A program made the position numbers and the translations under genes. The notes under the pieces are model-generated. The model did not search any database. It was not told the DNA's origin and saw only the letters and a list, made by a program, of their open reading frames with translations. Below are positions 7,135-15,615 of a stretch of 64,000 bases of DNA, piece after piece (within the stretch, counting starts at the first letter, position 1; each line of letters begins with the position of its first letter). Source of the stretch: Streptomyces sp. MA5143a (GTDB lineage Bacteria; Actinomycetota; Actinomycetes; Streptomycetales; Streptomycetaceae); contig NZ_OLMK01000096.1 in NCBI RefSeq assembly GCF_900290235.1, positions 78,983-142,982 on the forward strand. Direction: 5' to 3'.

Positions 7135-8544
7135 GTGGTCGCAAGGAAGCTCGTCGTGGCCGCCTGTGCGGGAGCGCTCGCGGTGGCGGGGCTCGCCCTG
7201 CCGATGGCCGGGAGCGCGGTCGCCGCGCCGGGGACGAAGGACGACTTCAACGGCGACGGGTACCGGGACCTCGTCATCGGCACCCCCAAGGCCAACGCCG
7301 TGACCGTCACGTTCGGGTCCCCTTCCGGTGTCGGCACCGGCTCCGCCAGGTCGGTGACCCTCACGCAGAACTCGCCGGGCGTGCCCGGCGCACTGGAGCC
7401 CGAGGACGAGTTCGGCGAGAACGTGACCGGCGGGGACGTGAACCGGGACGGCTACACGGACCTGATCGTCGGCGCGCCCGGCGAGAAGGTCGACGGCAGG
7501 GCGGACGGCTCCCTCACCCTCCTCTGGGGCGGCGCCCGGGGCTTCCGCACCGGCGGCATGGTCCTCAATGCCCCCACCGCCGAGGACGTCCGCTTCGGCG
7601 AGGGCGCCTCCTTCGTCGACCTCGACGGCGACGACGCCGGGAACCTGGTGGTGGTCTCCGAGAACCGCTTCTGGTGGTACGCCGACGGCGTGCCGGACAA
7701 ACCCGCGATCGCCCCGGAGGTCGACTTCCTGCCCGCCGGTGTCCGCCTCGACGGCGTCCTCGGCGCGCACTTCTCGAACGGCTCGGGCAGCGACTACGTC
7801 CTGCACGGCACCGACGCCGCCGGCCACGGCTTCGCGGGCTACCTGCGCGGCGGCGCGGGCGACATCGGCTATTACTACCGGCCCCTCTTCCAGGGCGCCG
7901 TGTCCGACGTGATCACCGAGCCGCGGGTCGCCGCCGGTGACGTCGACGGAAACGGCTACACCGACCTCGTCCTCGGCGAGCCGGGGGCCGGTACCGGCGG
8001 ACGGATCACCGTGTGGCCCGGCAACGACCGCGGGCTCGGCGTCGACGGATGGCCCTCGCGGTCGTACAGCCAGGCGAGCACGGGCGTCCCGGGCGCCGAC
8101 GAGCCGGGGGACGGCTTCGGCGCCTCGGTCGCCGCGGGCGACGTCACCGGCGACGGCCACGCGGACGTGGCCGTCGGCGCGCCCGGCGAGACCGTCGACG
8201 GGGTGCAGGGGGTGGGCGACGTCGTCCTGCTGAAGGGGTCCGCCGGCGGTCTGGGCCGGGGCACGTCCTGGCACCAGGCCACCCCCGGCGTGCCCGGCGC
8301 GGCCGAGACCGACGACGCGTTCGGCGCCACCGTCCGGCTCAAGGACGTCAACGGCAACGGTCGCGCCGACCTGGCGATCGGCGCGACCGGCGAGGACATC
8401 GGCACGGCACGGGACACGGGCGCGGTCTGGGTCCTGCGCGGGACGGCCTCCGGCCTCACCACGTCCTACGCCGCCTCCTTCAACGCCCTCGACTTCGGCC
8501 TGGGCGGCACGACGTACCCCGCCTTCGGCACCCTCCTCCGTTAG
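7135..8544 (+). CDS. Secreted FG-GAP (integrin-alpha-like beta-propeller) protein 1
   Basis: A 469-residue protein from a GTG preceded by GGAGG six bases away. The signal peptide is MVARKLVVAACAGALAVAGL with cleavage near AVAAPG. The mature part holds about seven FG-GAP repeats with Ca-binding loops of the type DFNGDGYRDLVIG; examples are DVNRDGYTDLIVG, DVDGNGYTDLVLG, DVTGDGHADVAVG and DVNGNGRADLAIG. The third (DLDGDDAGNLVVV) and fourth (FSNGSGSDYVLHG) are degenerate. Many repeats end in GAPGE and are followed by WGG/LTQNSPGVPGALE-type strands. Seven blades fit an integrin-like propeller. The ligand is unknown; the protein should be extracellular and Ca-dependent. It is the first of six paralogues. 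Confidence 0.9.
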   Translation: MVARKLVVAACAGALAVAGLALPMAGSAVAAPGTKDDFNGDGYRDLVIGTPKANAVTVTFGSPSGVGTGSARSVTLTQNSPGVPGALEPEDEFGENVTGGDVNRDGYTDLIVGAPGEKVDGRADGSLTLLWGGARGFRTGGMVLNAPTAEDVRFGEGASFVDLDGDDAGNLVVVSENRFWWYADGVPDKPAIAPEVDFLPAGVRLDGVLGAHFSNGSGSDYVLHGTDAAGHGFAGYLRGGAGDIGYYYRPLFQGAVSDVITEPRVAAGDVDGNGYTDLVLGEPGAGTGGRITVWPGNDRGLGVDGWPSRSYSQASTGVPGADEPGDGFGASVAAGDVTGDGHADVAVGAPGETVDGVQGVGDVVLLKGSAGGLGRGTSWHQATPGVPGAAETDDAFGATVRLKDVNGNGRADLAIGATGEDIGTARDTGAVWVLRGTASGLTTSYAASFNALDFGLGGTTYPAFGTLLR

Positions 8545-8817
8545 GGCCCTTCTGATGGATCTCCGCGGCGTCCGGTGCGCGGCGCCGCGCGGTGTCTCCT
8601 CCAGTCCGGTGCGGCGTCACGGAGCCCGGGCGCCGTGACTCTGCGAAACGCCTCAAGCAAGGCCCCGGGGGCTGTCGTTCGGCTCGCGTCGGTTGCAGGA
8701 TCGGTGCCGTCGGGTCGGCGAGTCCCCTCGCCCGGGCGTGACCCGAACGACCAGGCTCGGCCTCCGTACGGCCCGACGCCGCGACTCCCGCCGCCCCCAG
8801 ACCAGTTGGAGCCCCTC

Positions 8818-10287
8818 GTGTCCACCACCCCCCAGCCCCGCGGCCCCCGGCCGTCCGGCGGACGAAGAGCCCTCACCGGCGCCCTTCCCTCCGCCCTCCC
8901 CACCGCCGTCCTCGTCACCGTCGCCGGCCTCGGCCTCGGGATGCTCGTCGCGCCCCCGGCGAGTGCCGTGGGATCCGTACGCAGCGACTTCGACGGCGAC
9001 GGCTACGCCGACCTCGCGGTCGGCGTGCCCTCGGGCACCACCGGCGGGCACGCCAAGGCCGGCTTCGTGCACGTGCTGTGGGGCTCCGCGGACGGCCTCG
9101 GCGGCAGGAGCACCAGGATCGACCAGGCGAGCGGCGGCATCCCGGGCACGGCGGAGGCCGGTGACCAGTTCGGGTACGCCCTGCGGGCCGCGGACTTCGA
9201 CGCGGACGGCTACACCGACCTCGTGGTGACCGCGCCCGGCGAGCAGGTCGGCGCCTCCGGGCACGAGGGCGCCGCGTATGTGCTGTGGGGCTCGGCGAGA
9301 GGGCTCAGGACAGGGCTGACGGTGGCCAAGGGAGCCTCCGGGCAGCGGCTCGGCCGACTGGCCACGTCCGGGGACTACGACGGCGACGGCGACCAGGACC
9401 TCGTCCTCGCCGTGAGCGGCGAGGAGGGCGGCGCCACGGTCCTGCGGCCGGGGCCGCTCACCTCCGCCGCGCCCACGACCCTCGTCGAGGGCTACGACTT
9501 CGGTGACGCCCGCGCGCTGACCACCGCGGACTTCGACGGCGACGGCAGGGACGACCTGGCCGTCACCTACAAGGGTCTGGAGATCTCGGGCACCCGTGTC
9601 CGTGCCCTGGCGCCCGGCGGCTGGACGACGCGCTGGCAGGCCGCCGACTTCGGATCCGCGCTCGCCGCCGGCGACTTCGACGGCGACGGCCGGACGGATC
9701 TGGCGGTCGGCGAGGTGCTGCCCGACCCCGAGGCGGAGGGCGCGTACTGCGCGGACCGGCTCGGCGGCGCCCTCGCCACGGTGTACGGGGCGCCGGGCAC
9801 CACGCTCGGCGGCCCGGTCACCTGCACCACCCAGTCCTCCCCCGGTGTGGGCGGCACGGCGGAGTCCGAGGACAACTTCGGCGCCGCGCTGGCCGTCGTG
9901 GACCTGGACGGGAGCGGGCCCGACTCCCTGCTGGTGGGCGCGAGCCACGAGGCGGTGGGGTCGGCGGCCCGCGCGGGCGCGTACTGGGAGCTGGAGGCGG
10001 GCGGCGACCGGGTGTTCACCGGTCCGGCCTTCACACAGAGCTCCGCCGGGGTGCCGGGCACGGCCGAGGAGGGCGACCTGTTCGGGGCGGCGGTGGCGGC
10101 GGCCGACTTCGACCGGGCGAAGTACGACGACCACGTGATCGGCGCGCCCGGCGAGAACGCCCCCACGGGCGCCCTCTGGTACCGCCCGTCGGCGGGCGAC
10201 GCCTCCCGTCTGCCCGCGGTCTCGCTCACCCCGGCGAAGCTCGGACTGACGGGAGCGGCCGGGTACGGGGCGGTGCTCGGCCGGTGA
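8818..10287 (+). CDS. Secreted FG-GAP beta-propeller protein 2
   Basis: A 489-residue protein from the GTG at 8818 with GGAG six bases upstream; the frame stays open far upstream without a better start. It has a long basic N-region and a hydrophobic core (ALPTAVLVTVAGLGLGMLVA) ending PPASAVG. Seven Ca-loop repeats follow: DFDGDGYADLAVG, DFDADGYTDLVVT, DYDGDGDQDLVLA, DFDGDGRDDLAVT, DFDGDGRTDLAVG, DLDGSGPDSLLVG and a weaker DFDRAKYDDHVIG. No copy of the AACC-N17-GTC promoter is seen upstream, unlike most of its paralogues, although 270 bases separate it from gene 1. It is probably an extracellular binding or structural protein. Confidence 0.9.
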   Translation: MSTTPQPRGPRPSGGRRALTGALPSALPTAVLVTVAGLGLGMLVAPPASAVGSVRSDFDGDGYADLAVGVPSGTTGGHAKAGFVHVLWGSADGLGGRSTRIDQASGGIPGTAEAGDQFGYALRAADFDADGYTDLVVTAPGEQVGASGHEGAAYVLWGSARGLRTGLTVAKGASGQRLGRLATSGDYDGDGDQDLVLAVSGEEGGATVLRPGPLTSAAPTTLVEGYDFGDARALTTADFDGDGRDDLAVTYKGLEISGTRVRALAPGGWTTRWQAADFGSALAAGDFDGDGRTDLAVGEVLPDPEAEGAYCADRLGGALATVYGAPGTTLGGPVTCTTQSSPGVGGTAESEDNFGAALAVVDLDGSGPDSLLVGASHEAVGSAARAGAYWELEAGGDRVFTGPAFTQSSAGVPGTAEEGDLFGAAVAAADFDRAKYDDHVIGAPGENAPTGALWYRPSAGDASRLPAVSLTPAKLGLTGAAGYGAVLGR

Positions 10288-10294
10288 GCCGTGC

Positions 10295-10340
10295 GGGGCG
10301 CGGGGAAACGACCGAGAACGTAAGAGGTCCCCGGCGCCCC
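10295..10340. terminator. Probable hairpin terminator after FG-GAP gene 2
   Basis: GGGGCGCGGGG (10295-10305) can pair, with one bulge, with CCCCGGCGCCCC (10329-10340) across a 23-base loop. It starts eight bases after the stop codon. Confidence 0.45.
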
Positions 10341-10379
10341 ACCGGTTCCACCCTCCACGGAAATTCTTCGAACTCCCGT

Positions 10380-10405
10380 ACAACCCTCCCGCACCTCTAT
10401 CGGTC
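10380..10405 (+). promoter_or_regulatory. ECF-type promoter, FG-GAP family copy 2
   Basis: CCCGTACAACCC with AACC at 10382-10385, then 17 bases, then GTC at 10403-10405, 122 bases before the start of FG-GAP gene 3. The block GAACTCCCGTACAACCCTCC here is identical to that before FG-GAP gene 4. Confidence 0.6.
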
Positions 10406-10524
10406 TCCTGTTCGCCGACTTCCCCGTGAACCCCGGACGAACTACGGGCGAACACGGACAGGAAGGGCACCCCATTGACTGCGGACGTCTGCCAGGCGTC
10501 CCGCATGCAGCAGGAGATTCCCGC

Positions 10525-12000
10525 ATGCACAAGCATCTGCGACTCGCCCTCGCGACGGCCTCCGCGGCCGCGCTGACGGGCGGTCTGCTCACGTTCTCGG
10601 CCGCGACGGCGACGGCGGCCGACTCGGTCCACCACCCGGTGGCGGACTTCAACAACGACGGATACGGCGACGTGGCGTACGCGGCCGGATCGGCCACGGT
10701 CGGCGGCAAGAGGGGCGCCGGCCAGATCGTCGCCCTGTACGGCTCCGCTAGCGGTGTGACGTCCACGAAGCGCACCACGATCAGCCAGAACACCTCCGGT
10801 GTGCCCGGTGACGCCGAGACGAACGACGCGTTCGGCTGGGTCAGCGCCTACGGCGACTTCAACAACGACGGATACGACGACCTCGCCGTCTCCGCGTTCC
10901 TGGAGGACGCCGGCAGCGACACCGACGGCGGCACCGTCGTGATCGTGTGGGGTTCGTCGGCCGGACTGTCCGGCGCCACCACCCTGAAGGACCCCGCGGC
11001 CTCCTCCCACGACAAGTGGGGCAAGACCCTGGCCGCGGGCGACTTCGACGGCGACGGCAAGGAGGACCTCGCGGTCGGCGCCACGACTAGCACGATCTAC
11101 GTCTTCAAGGGCGGCATCAGCAAGTCCGGAACGTACGGCGCCCGCTCGACCGTGAAGCCGCCCATCATGTCCGGTGACGGCACGGGCCCGCTCAACCTCA
11201 CCGCGGGCGACGTCAACGGCGACAAGCGGACCGACCTGATCGTCGACGGCTTCGAGACCGACAGCCCCTACAACTGGAACGCCAACTACTACCTGCCGGG
11301 CACCGCCTCCGGGCTGTCCACCTCGTCCGCGCAGAAGCTGAAGCCCGGCATCATCACCGGCATCGGCGACGTCAACGGCGACGGTTACGGCGACATCGTG
11401 ACCGGTGAGGAGTGGGACCCGTCCAAGGACGGCAGCGAGCCCTCGGTGCCCGAGTCCGCCACCGGCGGCAAGGTCCACATCATCTTCGGCTCCGTCGACG
11501 GCCCGGCCGGGTCCACCTCGTTGACCCAGAACAGCGGCAACGTGCCCGGTTCCTCCGAGCGCGGTGACTTCTTCGGCAACGAGCTGTCGCTCGGCGACAT
11601 CAACGGGGACGGCTACCAGGACCTCGCGGTGGGCGCCGCCGGCGAGAACCTCGGCGGCGTCGTGAACGCGGGCGCGGTGACGGTCCTCTACGGCTCGGCA
11701 TCCGGCCTCAACACCTCCTCCGGCTCCCAGTACTTCGCCCAGTCCACGGCGGGTGTCCCCGGCTCGGACGAGACGGACGACTTCTTCGGGTCCGAGGTGA
11801 AGCTCACCGACGTCACCGGCGACGGCCGGGCAGACCTCACGGTCGGCGCGTACGGCGAGAACGCGGGCAACGGCTCGGTGGTCTACCTGCCGTCCAACGG
11901 CACGAAGATCAGCACGACCGGGTCCCGTTCCCTCGCTCCCTCCTCGCTCGGCGTGTCGACGGACGCGTCCCCGCTGCTCGGCGGAAACGCGGCCAACTGA
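10525..12000 (+). CDS. Secreted FG-GAP beta-propeller protein 3
   Basis: A 491-residue protein from the ATG at 10525 (MHKHLRLALATASAAALTGG), with AGGAG eight bases upstream. Signal-peptide cleavage is likely after ATA in ATATAADS. Seven Ca-loop repeats are seen: DFNNDGYGDVAYA, DFNNDGYDDLAVS, DFDGDGKEDLAVG, DVNGDKRTDLIVD, DVNGDGYGDIVTG, DINGDGYQDLAVG and DVTGDGRADLTVG. It is closest in its last blade (DETDDFFGSEVKLTDVTGDG) to the decayed copy that follows. It should be an exported Ca-binding propeller with an unknown partner. A strong hairpin follows the stop. Confidence 0.9.
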   Translation: MHKHLRLALATASAAALTGGLLTFSAATATAADSVHHPVADFNNDGYGDVAYAAGSATVGGKRGAGQIVALYGSASGVTSTKRTTISQNTSGVPGDAETNDAFGWVSAYGDFNNDGYDDLAVSAFLEDAGSDTDGGTVVIVWGSSAGLSGATTLKDPAASSHDKWGKTLAAGDFDGDGKEDLAVGATTSTIYVFKGGISKSGTYGARSTVKPPIMSGDGTGPLNLTAGDVNGDKRTDLIVDGFETDSPYNWNANYYLPGTASGLSTSSAQKLKPGIITGIGDVNGDGYGDIVTGEEWDPSKDGSEPSVPESATGGKVHIIFGSVDGPAGSTSLTQNSGNVPGSSERGDFFGNELSLGDINGDGYQDLAVGAAGENLGGVVNAGAVTVLYGSASGLNTSSGSQYFAQSTAGVPGSDETDDFFGSEVKLTDVTGDGRADLTVGAYGENAGNGSVVYLPSNGTKISTTGSRSLAPSSLGVSTDASPLLGGNAAN

Positions 12001-12019
12001 TCAACCGCACTCAGGAGTT

Positions 12020-12048
12020 GGGCCCGCATCCGGCAAGGGTGCGGGCCC
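12020..12048. terminator. Hairpin terminator
   Basis: GGGCCCGCA (12020-12028) and TGCGGGCCC (12040-12048) pair perfectly around an 11-base loop, 20 bases past the stop of FG-GAP gene 3, followed by a pyrimidine-rich tract. Confidence 0.75.
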
Positions 12049-12074
12049 TCTCCCCTTCCCCCGGGAGCCCCACC

Positions 12075-12319
12075 ATGCGCACCCGCCCCCTGCCGCCGGC
12101 CTGACGACGCGGCGTGCGGCGACGTCCACGCGGGCCACGGCCGGGGGGCCCGGGGCCGCCGAGTCCCAGGACTGGTTCGGCTCGGCCGTCCGCCTGGCCG
12201 ACGTCGGCGGCGACGGCAGGGCCGACCCGGTCGCGACCGCCTACGGCGAGAACGGTCTCCGCCCGCCGGGCCGGCGCCTGCGCGGCCAGTCCACCTTCGG
12301 CTGGACCCTCGCCCCGTGA
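12075..12319 (+). pseudogene. Remnant of a seventh FG-GAP gene
   Basis: A GGGAG site and an ATG at 12075 begin MRTRPLPPA and stop at 12102-12104; this resembles the start of the next FG-GAP gene (MRTRPFLLA). Shifted by one frame, 12101-12319 then reads an intact last blade, AESQDWFGSAVRLADVGGDG followed by RADPVATAYGENG, ending TLAP before a TGA at 12317. This matches the C-terminal blade of the neighbours (for example FGSEVKLTDVTGDGRADLTV). Six blades are missing. The simplest reading is a large internal deletion plus frameshift in a former paralogue. Confidence 0.75.
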
Positions 12320-12381
12320 CACCTTGAGATCGAATCCCGGGCGGCCGACGGAAACCGCTCAAAAATTCACCGAACTCCCGT

Positions 12382-12407
12382 ACAACCCTCCGGTACCTCC
12401 AAGGGTC
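12382..12407 (+). promoter_or_regulatory. ECF-type promoter, FG-GAP family copy 3
   Basis: CCCGTACAACCC with AACC at 12384-12387, then 17 bases, then GTC at 12405-12407, 127-129 bases before the TTG start of FG-GAP gene 4. It is nearly identical to copy 2 over the -35 side. Confidence 0.6.
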
Positions 12408-12533
12408 TTCTGCTCGCAGACCCCGTACGTCCCTCTTTCCACGCAGTACCTGTCACGTCACATGCCTCACGGCATACGGCAGTTGGGCCCGCCCCCGGTC
12501 GGCGCGGGCCCCGGCTCCCCTCTGGAGTTCCTC

Positions 12534-13970
12534 TTGCGCACTCGTCCGTTCCTCCTGGCCGCGGGCCTGCTCACGAGCACGCTCGCGCTGACCGCGCCCA
12601 CCGCCCACGCGGCGGGTACGGCCGCCCCGTACGACTTCAACGGCGACGGCTACCGCGACCTGGCGACCGGCGCCCCCGGCGCCACGGTCGGCGGGAAGGC
12701 GAAGGCGGGCGCGGTCACGGTCGTCTACGGCGGTTCGACGGGGCCGGGCACTGCCAGGTACAAGCTCCTCACGCAGAACACGACCGGTGTGCCGGACAGC
12801 GCCGAGACCGGCGACGGTTTCGGCACGGCGGTGGCGTCGGCCGACCTGAACAGGGACGGGTACGCGGACCTGGTCGTCGGCACACCCGGCGAGGACCGCG
12901 GCGGCGACACCGACGACGGCATGGTCCAGGTCGTCTGGGGCGGGAGGTCGGGCCTGTCGGGCTCCCTCACCCTCCTCGGCGGCGGCTCCGACACCGACCG
13001 TCTCGGCCAGGCCCTCGCCATCGGCGACTTCGACGACAACGGCAAGGTCGACGTGGCCGCGGGCGGCCGGGGCGCCGTCGACCTCACCGTCCTCCAGGGC
13101 CCGTACACCAGGGCGGGCGGCGCCGACGGAGGGGTGCGGGGCGCGTCGATGGCGAACGCGCCGACGCCGTTCGACCCGGCGTACGGCGTGGAGTACCTGT
13201 CGGCGGGCGACATCAACGGCGAGGGCTTCGACAGCCTCGTCGTCCACGGCCGAAAGAAGGGCACCGACGACGCGCTCACGGCGGTCGCCGACACCCGGGT
13301 GATCGACTTCCTGAACTGGATGGAGTACGTGCCGGGCGGCTATGTGTCGGCCGTCGGCGACGTCACCAAGGACGGTCGCGCGGACATCCTGATCGGCAAC
13401 CACCGCGAGCCCTCCGCGGACCCCTCCGGTGCGCTCGGCGGCCGGGCCACGCTCGTCCTGGGCGCCCCCGAGTCCCAGTGGGTCAACGCCCGCGCCATGG
13501 CGGAGATCACGCAGGACGCCTGGGGTGTCCCCGGCGCCGCGGAGGCCGGCGACGGCTTCGGCGGCGGCGTCGCCATCGGCGACTTCACCGGCGACGGCTA
13601 CGGCGACCTGGCCGTGGGCGCCCCCTACGAGTCCTTCGGCGGCGCCGAGGACACCGGCACGGTGACCCTCCTGCGCGGCACCGGCGTCGGCTATCTGCCG
13701 ACGGGCGCCCGCACCCTCTCCCAGTCCACCTCCGGCGTCCCCGACGGCGCCGAGTCCGGCGACCGCTTCGGCGCCCGCGTCCTGCTCTCCGACACCACGA
13801 AGGACGGCAAGGCCGACCTGAGCGTCGGCGGCACCGGCGAGAACGGCGGCGACGGCGCGGTCTGGTGGCTGAAGTCGGCGACGACGTCGGGGGCGAAGTC
13901 CTTCGGCCCCGCGAAGTTCGGCATCGCCACCACCGGCACCCCGGCCTTCGGCGCCCCCCTGCGCGGCTGA
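12534..13970 (+). CDS. Secreted FG-GAP beta-propeller protein 4
   Basis: A 478-residue protein from a TTG at 12534 with GGAG seven bases upstream. The frame is open much further upstream, but only this start gives a signal peptide (MRTRPFLLAAGLLTSTLALT, cleavage near AHAAG). Seven Ca-loop repeats: DFNGDGYRDLATG, DLNRDGYADLVVG, DFDDNGKVDVAAG, DINGEGFDSLVVH, DVTKDGRADILIG, DFTGDGYGDLAVG and DTTKDGKADLSVG. Only 58 bases separate it from FG-GAP gene 5, so the two are probably co-transcribed. It is extracellular; partner unknown. Confidence 0.9.
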   Translation: MRTRPFLLAAGLLTSTLALTAPTAHAAGTAAPYDFNGDGYRDLATGAPGATVGGKAKAGAVTVVYGGSTGPGTARYKLLTQNTTGVPDSAETGDGFGTAVASADLNRDGYADLVVGTPGEDRGGDTDDGMVQVVWGGRSGLSGSLTLLGGGSDTDRLGQALAIGDFDDNGKVDVAAGGRGAVDLTVLQGPYTRAGGADGGVRGASMANAPTPFDPAYGVEYLSAGDINGEGFDSLVVHGRKKGTDDALTAVADTRVIDFLNWMEYVPGGYVSAVGDVTKDGRADILIGNHREPSADPSGALGGRATLVLGAPESQWVNARAMAEITQDAWGVPGAAEAGDGFGGGVAIGDFTGDGYGDLAVGAPYESFGGAEDTGTVTLLRGTGVGYLPTGARTLSQSTSGVPDGAESGDRFGARVLLSDTTKDGKADLSVGGTGENGGDGAVWWLKSATTSGAKSFGPAKFGIATTGTPAFGAPLRG

Positions 13971-14028
13971 CCGCCCGCGCCCTCACCGACTCCCCTCACC
14001 CTCACCTTCACTCAAGGAAGACGACCTC

Positions 14029-15420
14029 ATGAAGCGCCCCTTCCGGACCGCCCTGGCCGCGACGACGGTCGCCGCCCTGACCGGCGGCCTCCTCACGATC
14101 GTCACGGCCGCCCCGGCGTCCGCCGCCCCCGCGAAGTACGCGGACGACTTCAACGGCGACGGCTTCCGTGACTACGCCGTCTACTCGTACGGCCCGGGCG
14201 AGGCCAACAAGGGCGGCGGTGTCCTCGTCACCTTCGGCACGGCCGACGGCCCCGGCACGAAGACGCAGTTCATCGACCAGTCCAGCGCGGGCGTCCCCGG
14301 CACCGACGAGAAGGACGACTTCTTCGGCGAGGTCCGCACGGCCGCCGACTTCAACAAGGACGGCTACGGCGACCTCGCGGTGTCGGCCAACGGCGAGAAT
14401 GTCGGCTCCTACAAGGACAACGGCACGGTCACCGTCCTGTGGGGCGGCCCGAAGGGCCTGTCCGGCGGCACCGCCCTGCCCAACAAGGGCGCGAAGGGCG
14501 TGTCCGGCCTCGCCACCGACCTCGCCACCGGCGACTTCAACGGCGACGGCAACCAGGACCTGGCCCTCGTCCGCGACAGCAAGACGTACGTCTACCGGGG
14601 GGCGATCACCAAGTCGGGTGTGAAGGGCTCGGTGAGCGTCCTGGACAAGGACACCTCGTCGTTCTACTCCACCGCCGTCATCGCCGGGAAGATCGACAAG
14701 GACGGCAAGACCGACCTGGTCGTCATCGGCGACGTCGTCACCGACACGTACATCGCCTCCGACGCCTGGTTCGTCAAGGGCGGCAAGACGAAGCTGTACC
14801 CCGGCAAGACCCTCCGTCTGGAGTCGGTGAAGGGCAACGGCGGCCAGGCCGAGCGGGGCGGCGACGGTGTGATCGCCGACTTCGACAAGGACGGCTACGG
14901 CGACATCGCGATCGGCACCCCGCTGTACGACAGGTACCGGGGCCGCGTGACCCTCTGGTACGGCGGCTCCACGGGCCCCTCCTCCAGGACGGCCCGCTTC
15001 ACCCAGGCCACGAAGGGCGTCAAGGACACCCCCGAGGTCGACGACGCGTTCGGCGCGTCCGTCTCCGCCGGTGACGTGAACGGCGACGGCTACCGCGACC
15101 TGGCCGTCGGCGCGTACGGCGAGAAGCTCGGCACCCACGCGTACGCCGGCGCCGTCCACGTCCTCCTCGGCTCCAAGTCCGGTCTCACCGGTACGGGTTC
15201 GCAGTGGTTCGCCCGCGACACCCCCGGCGTCCCCGGCAGCCTGGACGACGAGTCCTTCGGCAACACGGTCCGCCTCCGCGACACCAACCGCGACGGCAAG
15301 GCCGACCTGTACATCTCCGCGAACTACGGCTCGCTCGTCCTGCGGGGCTCGACGAAGGGCATCACGACGACGGGCGCGCAGCCGGTCAACGGGGACATCA
15401 TCCCCGGCATGCTCCAGTAG
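14029..15420 (+). CDS. Secreted FG-GAP beta-propeller protein 5
   Basis: A 463-residue protein from the ATG at 14029 with AAGGAAG upstream. The signal peptide is MKRPFRTALAATTVAALTGG, with cleavage near ASAAPA. Seven Ca-loop repeats: DFNGDGFRDYAVY, DFNKDGYGDLAVS, DFNGDGNQDLALV, KIDKDGKTDLVVI, DFDKDGYGDIAIG, DVNGDGYRDLAVG and DTNRDGKADLYIS. It is richer in Lys than its paralogues, with many KG and DKDG units, so its surface charge differs. It has no promoter-like box of its own and probably shares the transcript of FG-GAP gene 4. A hairpin follows the stop. Confidence 0.9.
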   Translation: MKRPFRTALAATTVAALTGGLLTIVTAAPASAAPAKYADDFNGDGFRDYAVYSYGPGEANKGGGVLVTFGTADGPGTKTQFIDQSSAGVPGTDEKDDFFGEVRTAADFNKDGYGDLAVSANGENVGSYKDNGTVTVLWGGPKGLSGGTALPNKGAKGVSGLATDLATGDFNGDGNQDLALVRDSKTYVYRGAITKSGVKGSVSVLDKDTSSFYSTAVIAGKIDKDGKTDLVVIGDVVTDTYIASDAWFVKGGKTKLYPGKTLRLESVKGNGGQAERGGDGVIADFDKDGYGDIAIGTPLYDRYRGRVTLWYGGSTGPSSRTARFTQATKGVKDTPEVDDAFGASVSAGDVNGDGYRDLAVGAYGEKLGTHAYAGAVHVLLGSKSGLTGTGSQWFARDTPGVPGSLDDESFGNTVRLRDTNRDGKADLYISANYGSLVLRGSTKGITTTGAQPVNGDIIPGMLQ

Positions 15421-15434
15421 GCCGCACACCTCAG

Positions 15435-15472
15435 GCCCGGCCGGGAGACGACGGAGAACCACCCGGCCGGGC
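15435..15472. terminator. Hairpin terminator after the FG-GAP pair
   Basis: GCCCGGCCGGG (15435-15445) and CCCGGCCGGGC (15462-15472) are perfect 11-base arms around a 16-base loop, 15 bases past the stop. Confidence 0.75.
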
Positions 15473-15615
15473 TCTTCGCCGTCCCGGCGGCCTCGACCCG
15501 GGCTCGGCGCCCTTTGGGACCGATGCATCCTGAACGGGAACTGCGGGACGTACGTCCGGTGTGAACCGGGTACGACTGGTTGCCCGACTGACGGCGGATG
15601 AACAGGGGGGCGGGG

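Noticed and set aside
8653..11478. 941-codon leftward ORF across FG-GAP genes 2 and 3
   Set aside because: It spans two real genes and their gap on the other strand and has the composition of an antisense shadow.
12114..12533. N-terminal extension of FG-GAP gene 4
   Set aside because: The frame is open, but it crosses the promoter and the decayed gene in another frame; the TTG at 12534 gives a signal peptide and a ribosome site.
15546..15557. GGACGTACGTCC palindrome as a certain operator of the NACHT gene
   Set aside because: A single 12-base palindrome in high-GC DNA is weak evidence; mentioned only in the gene entry.
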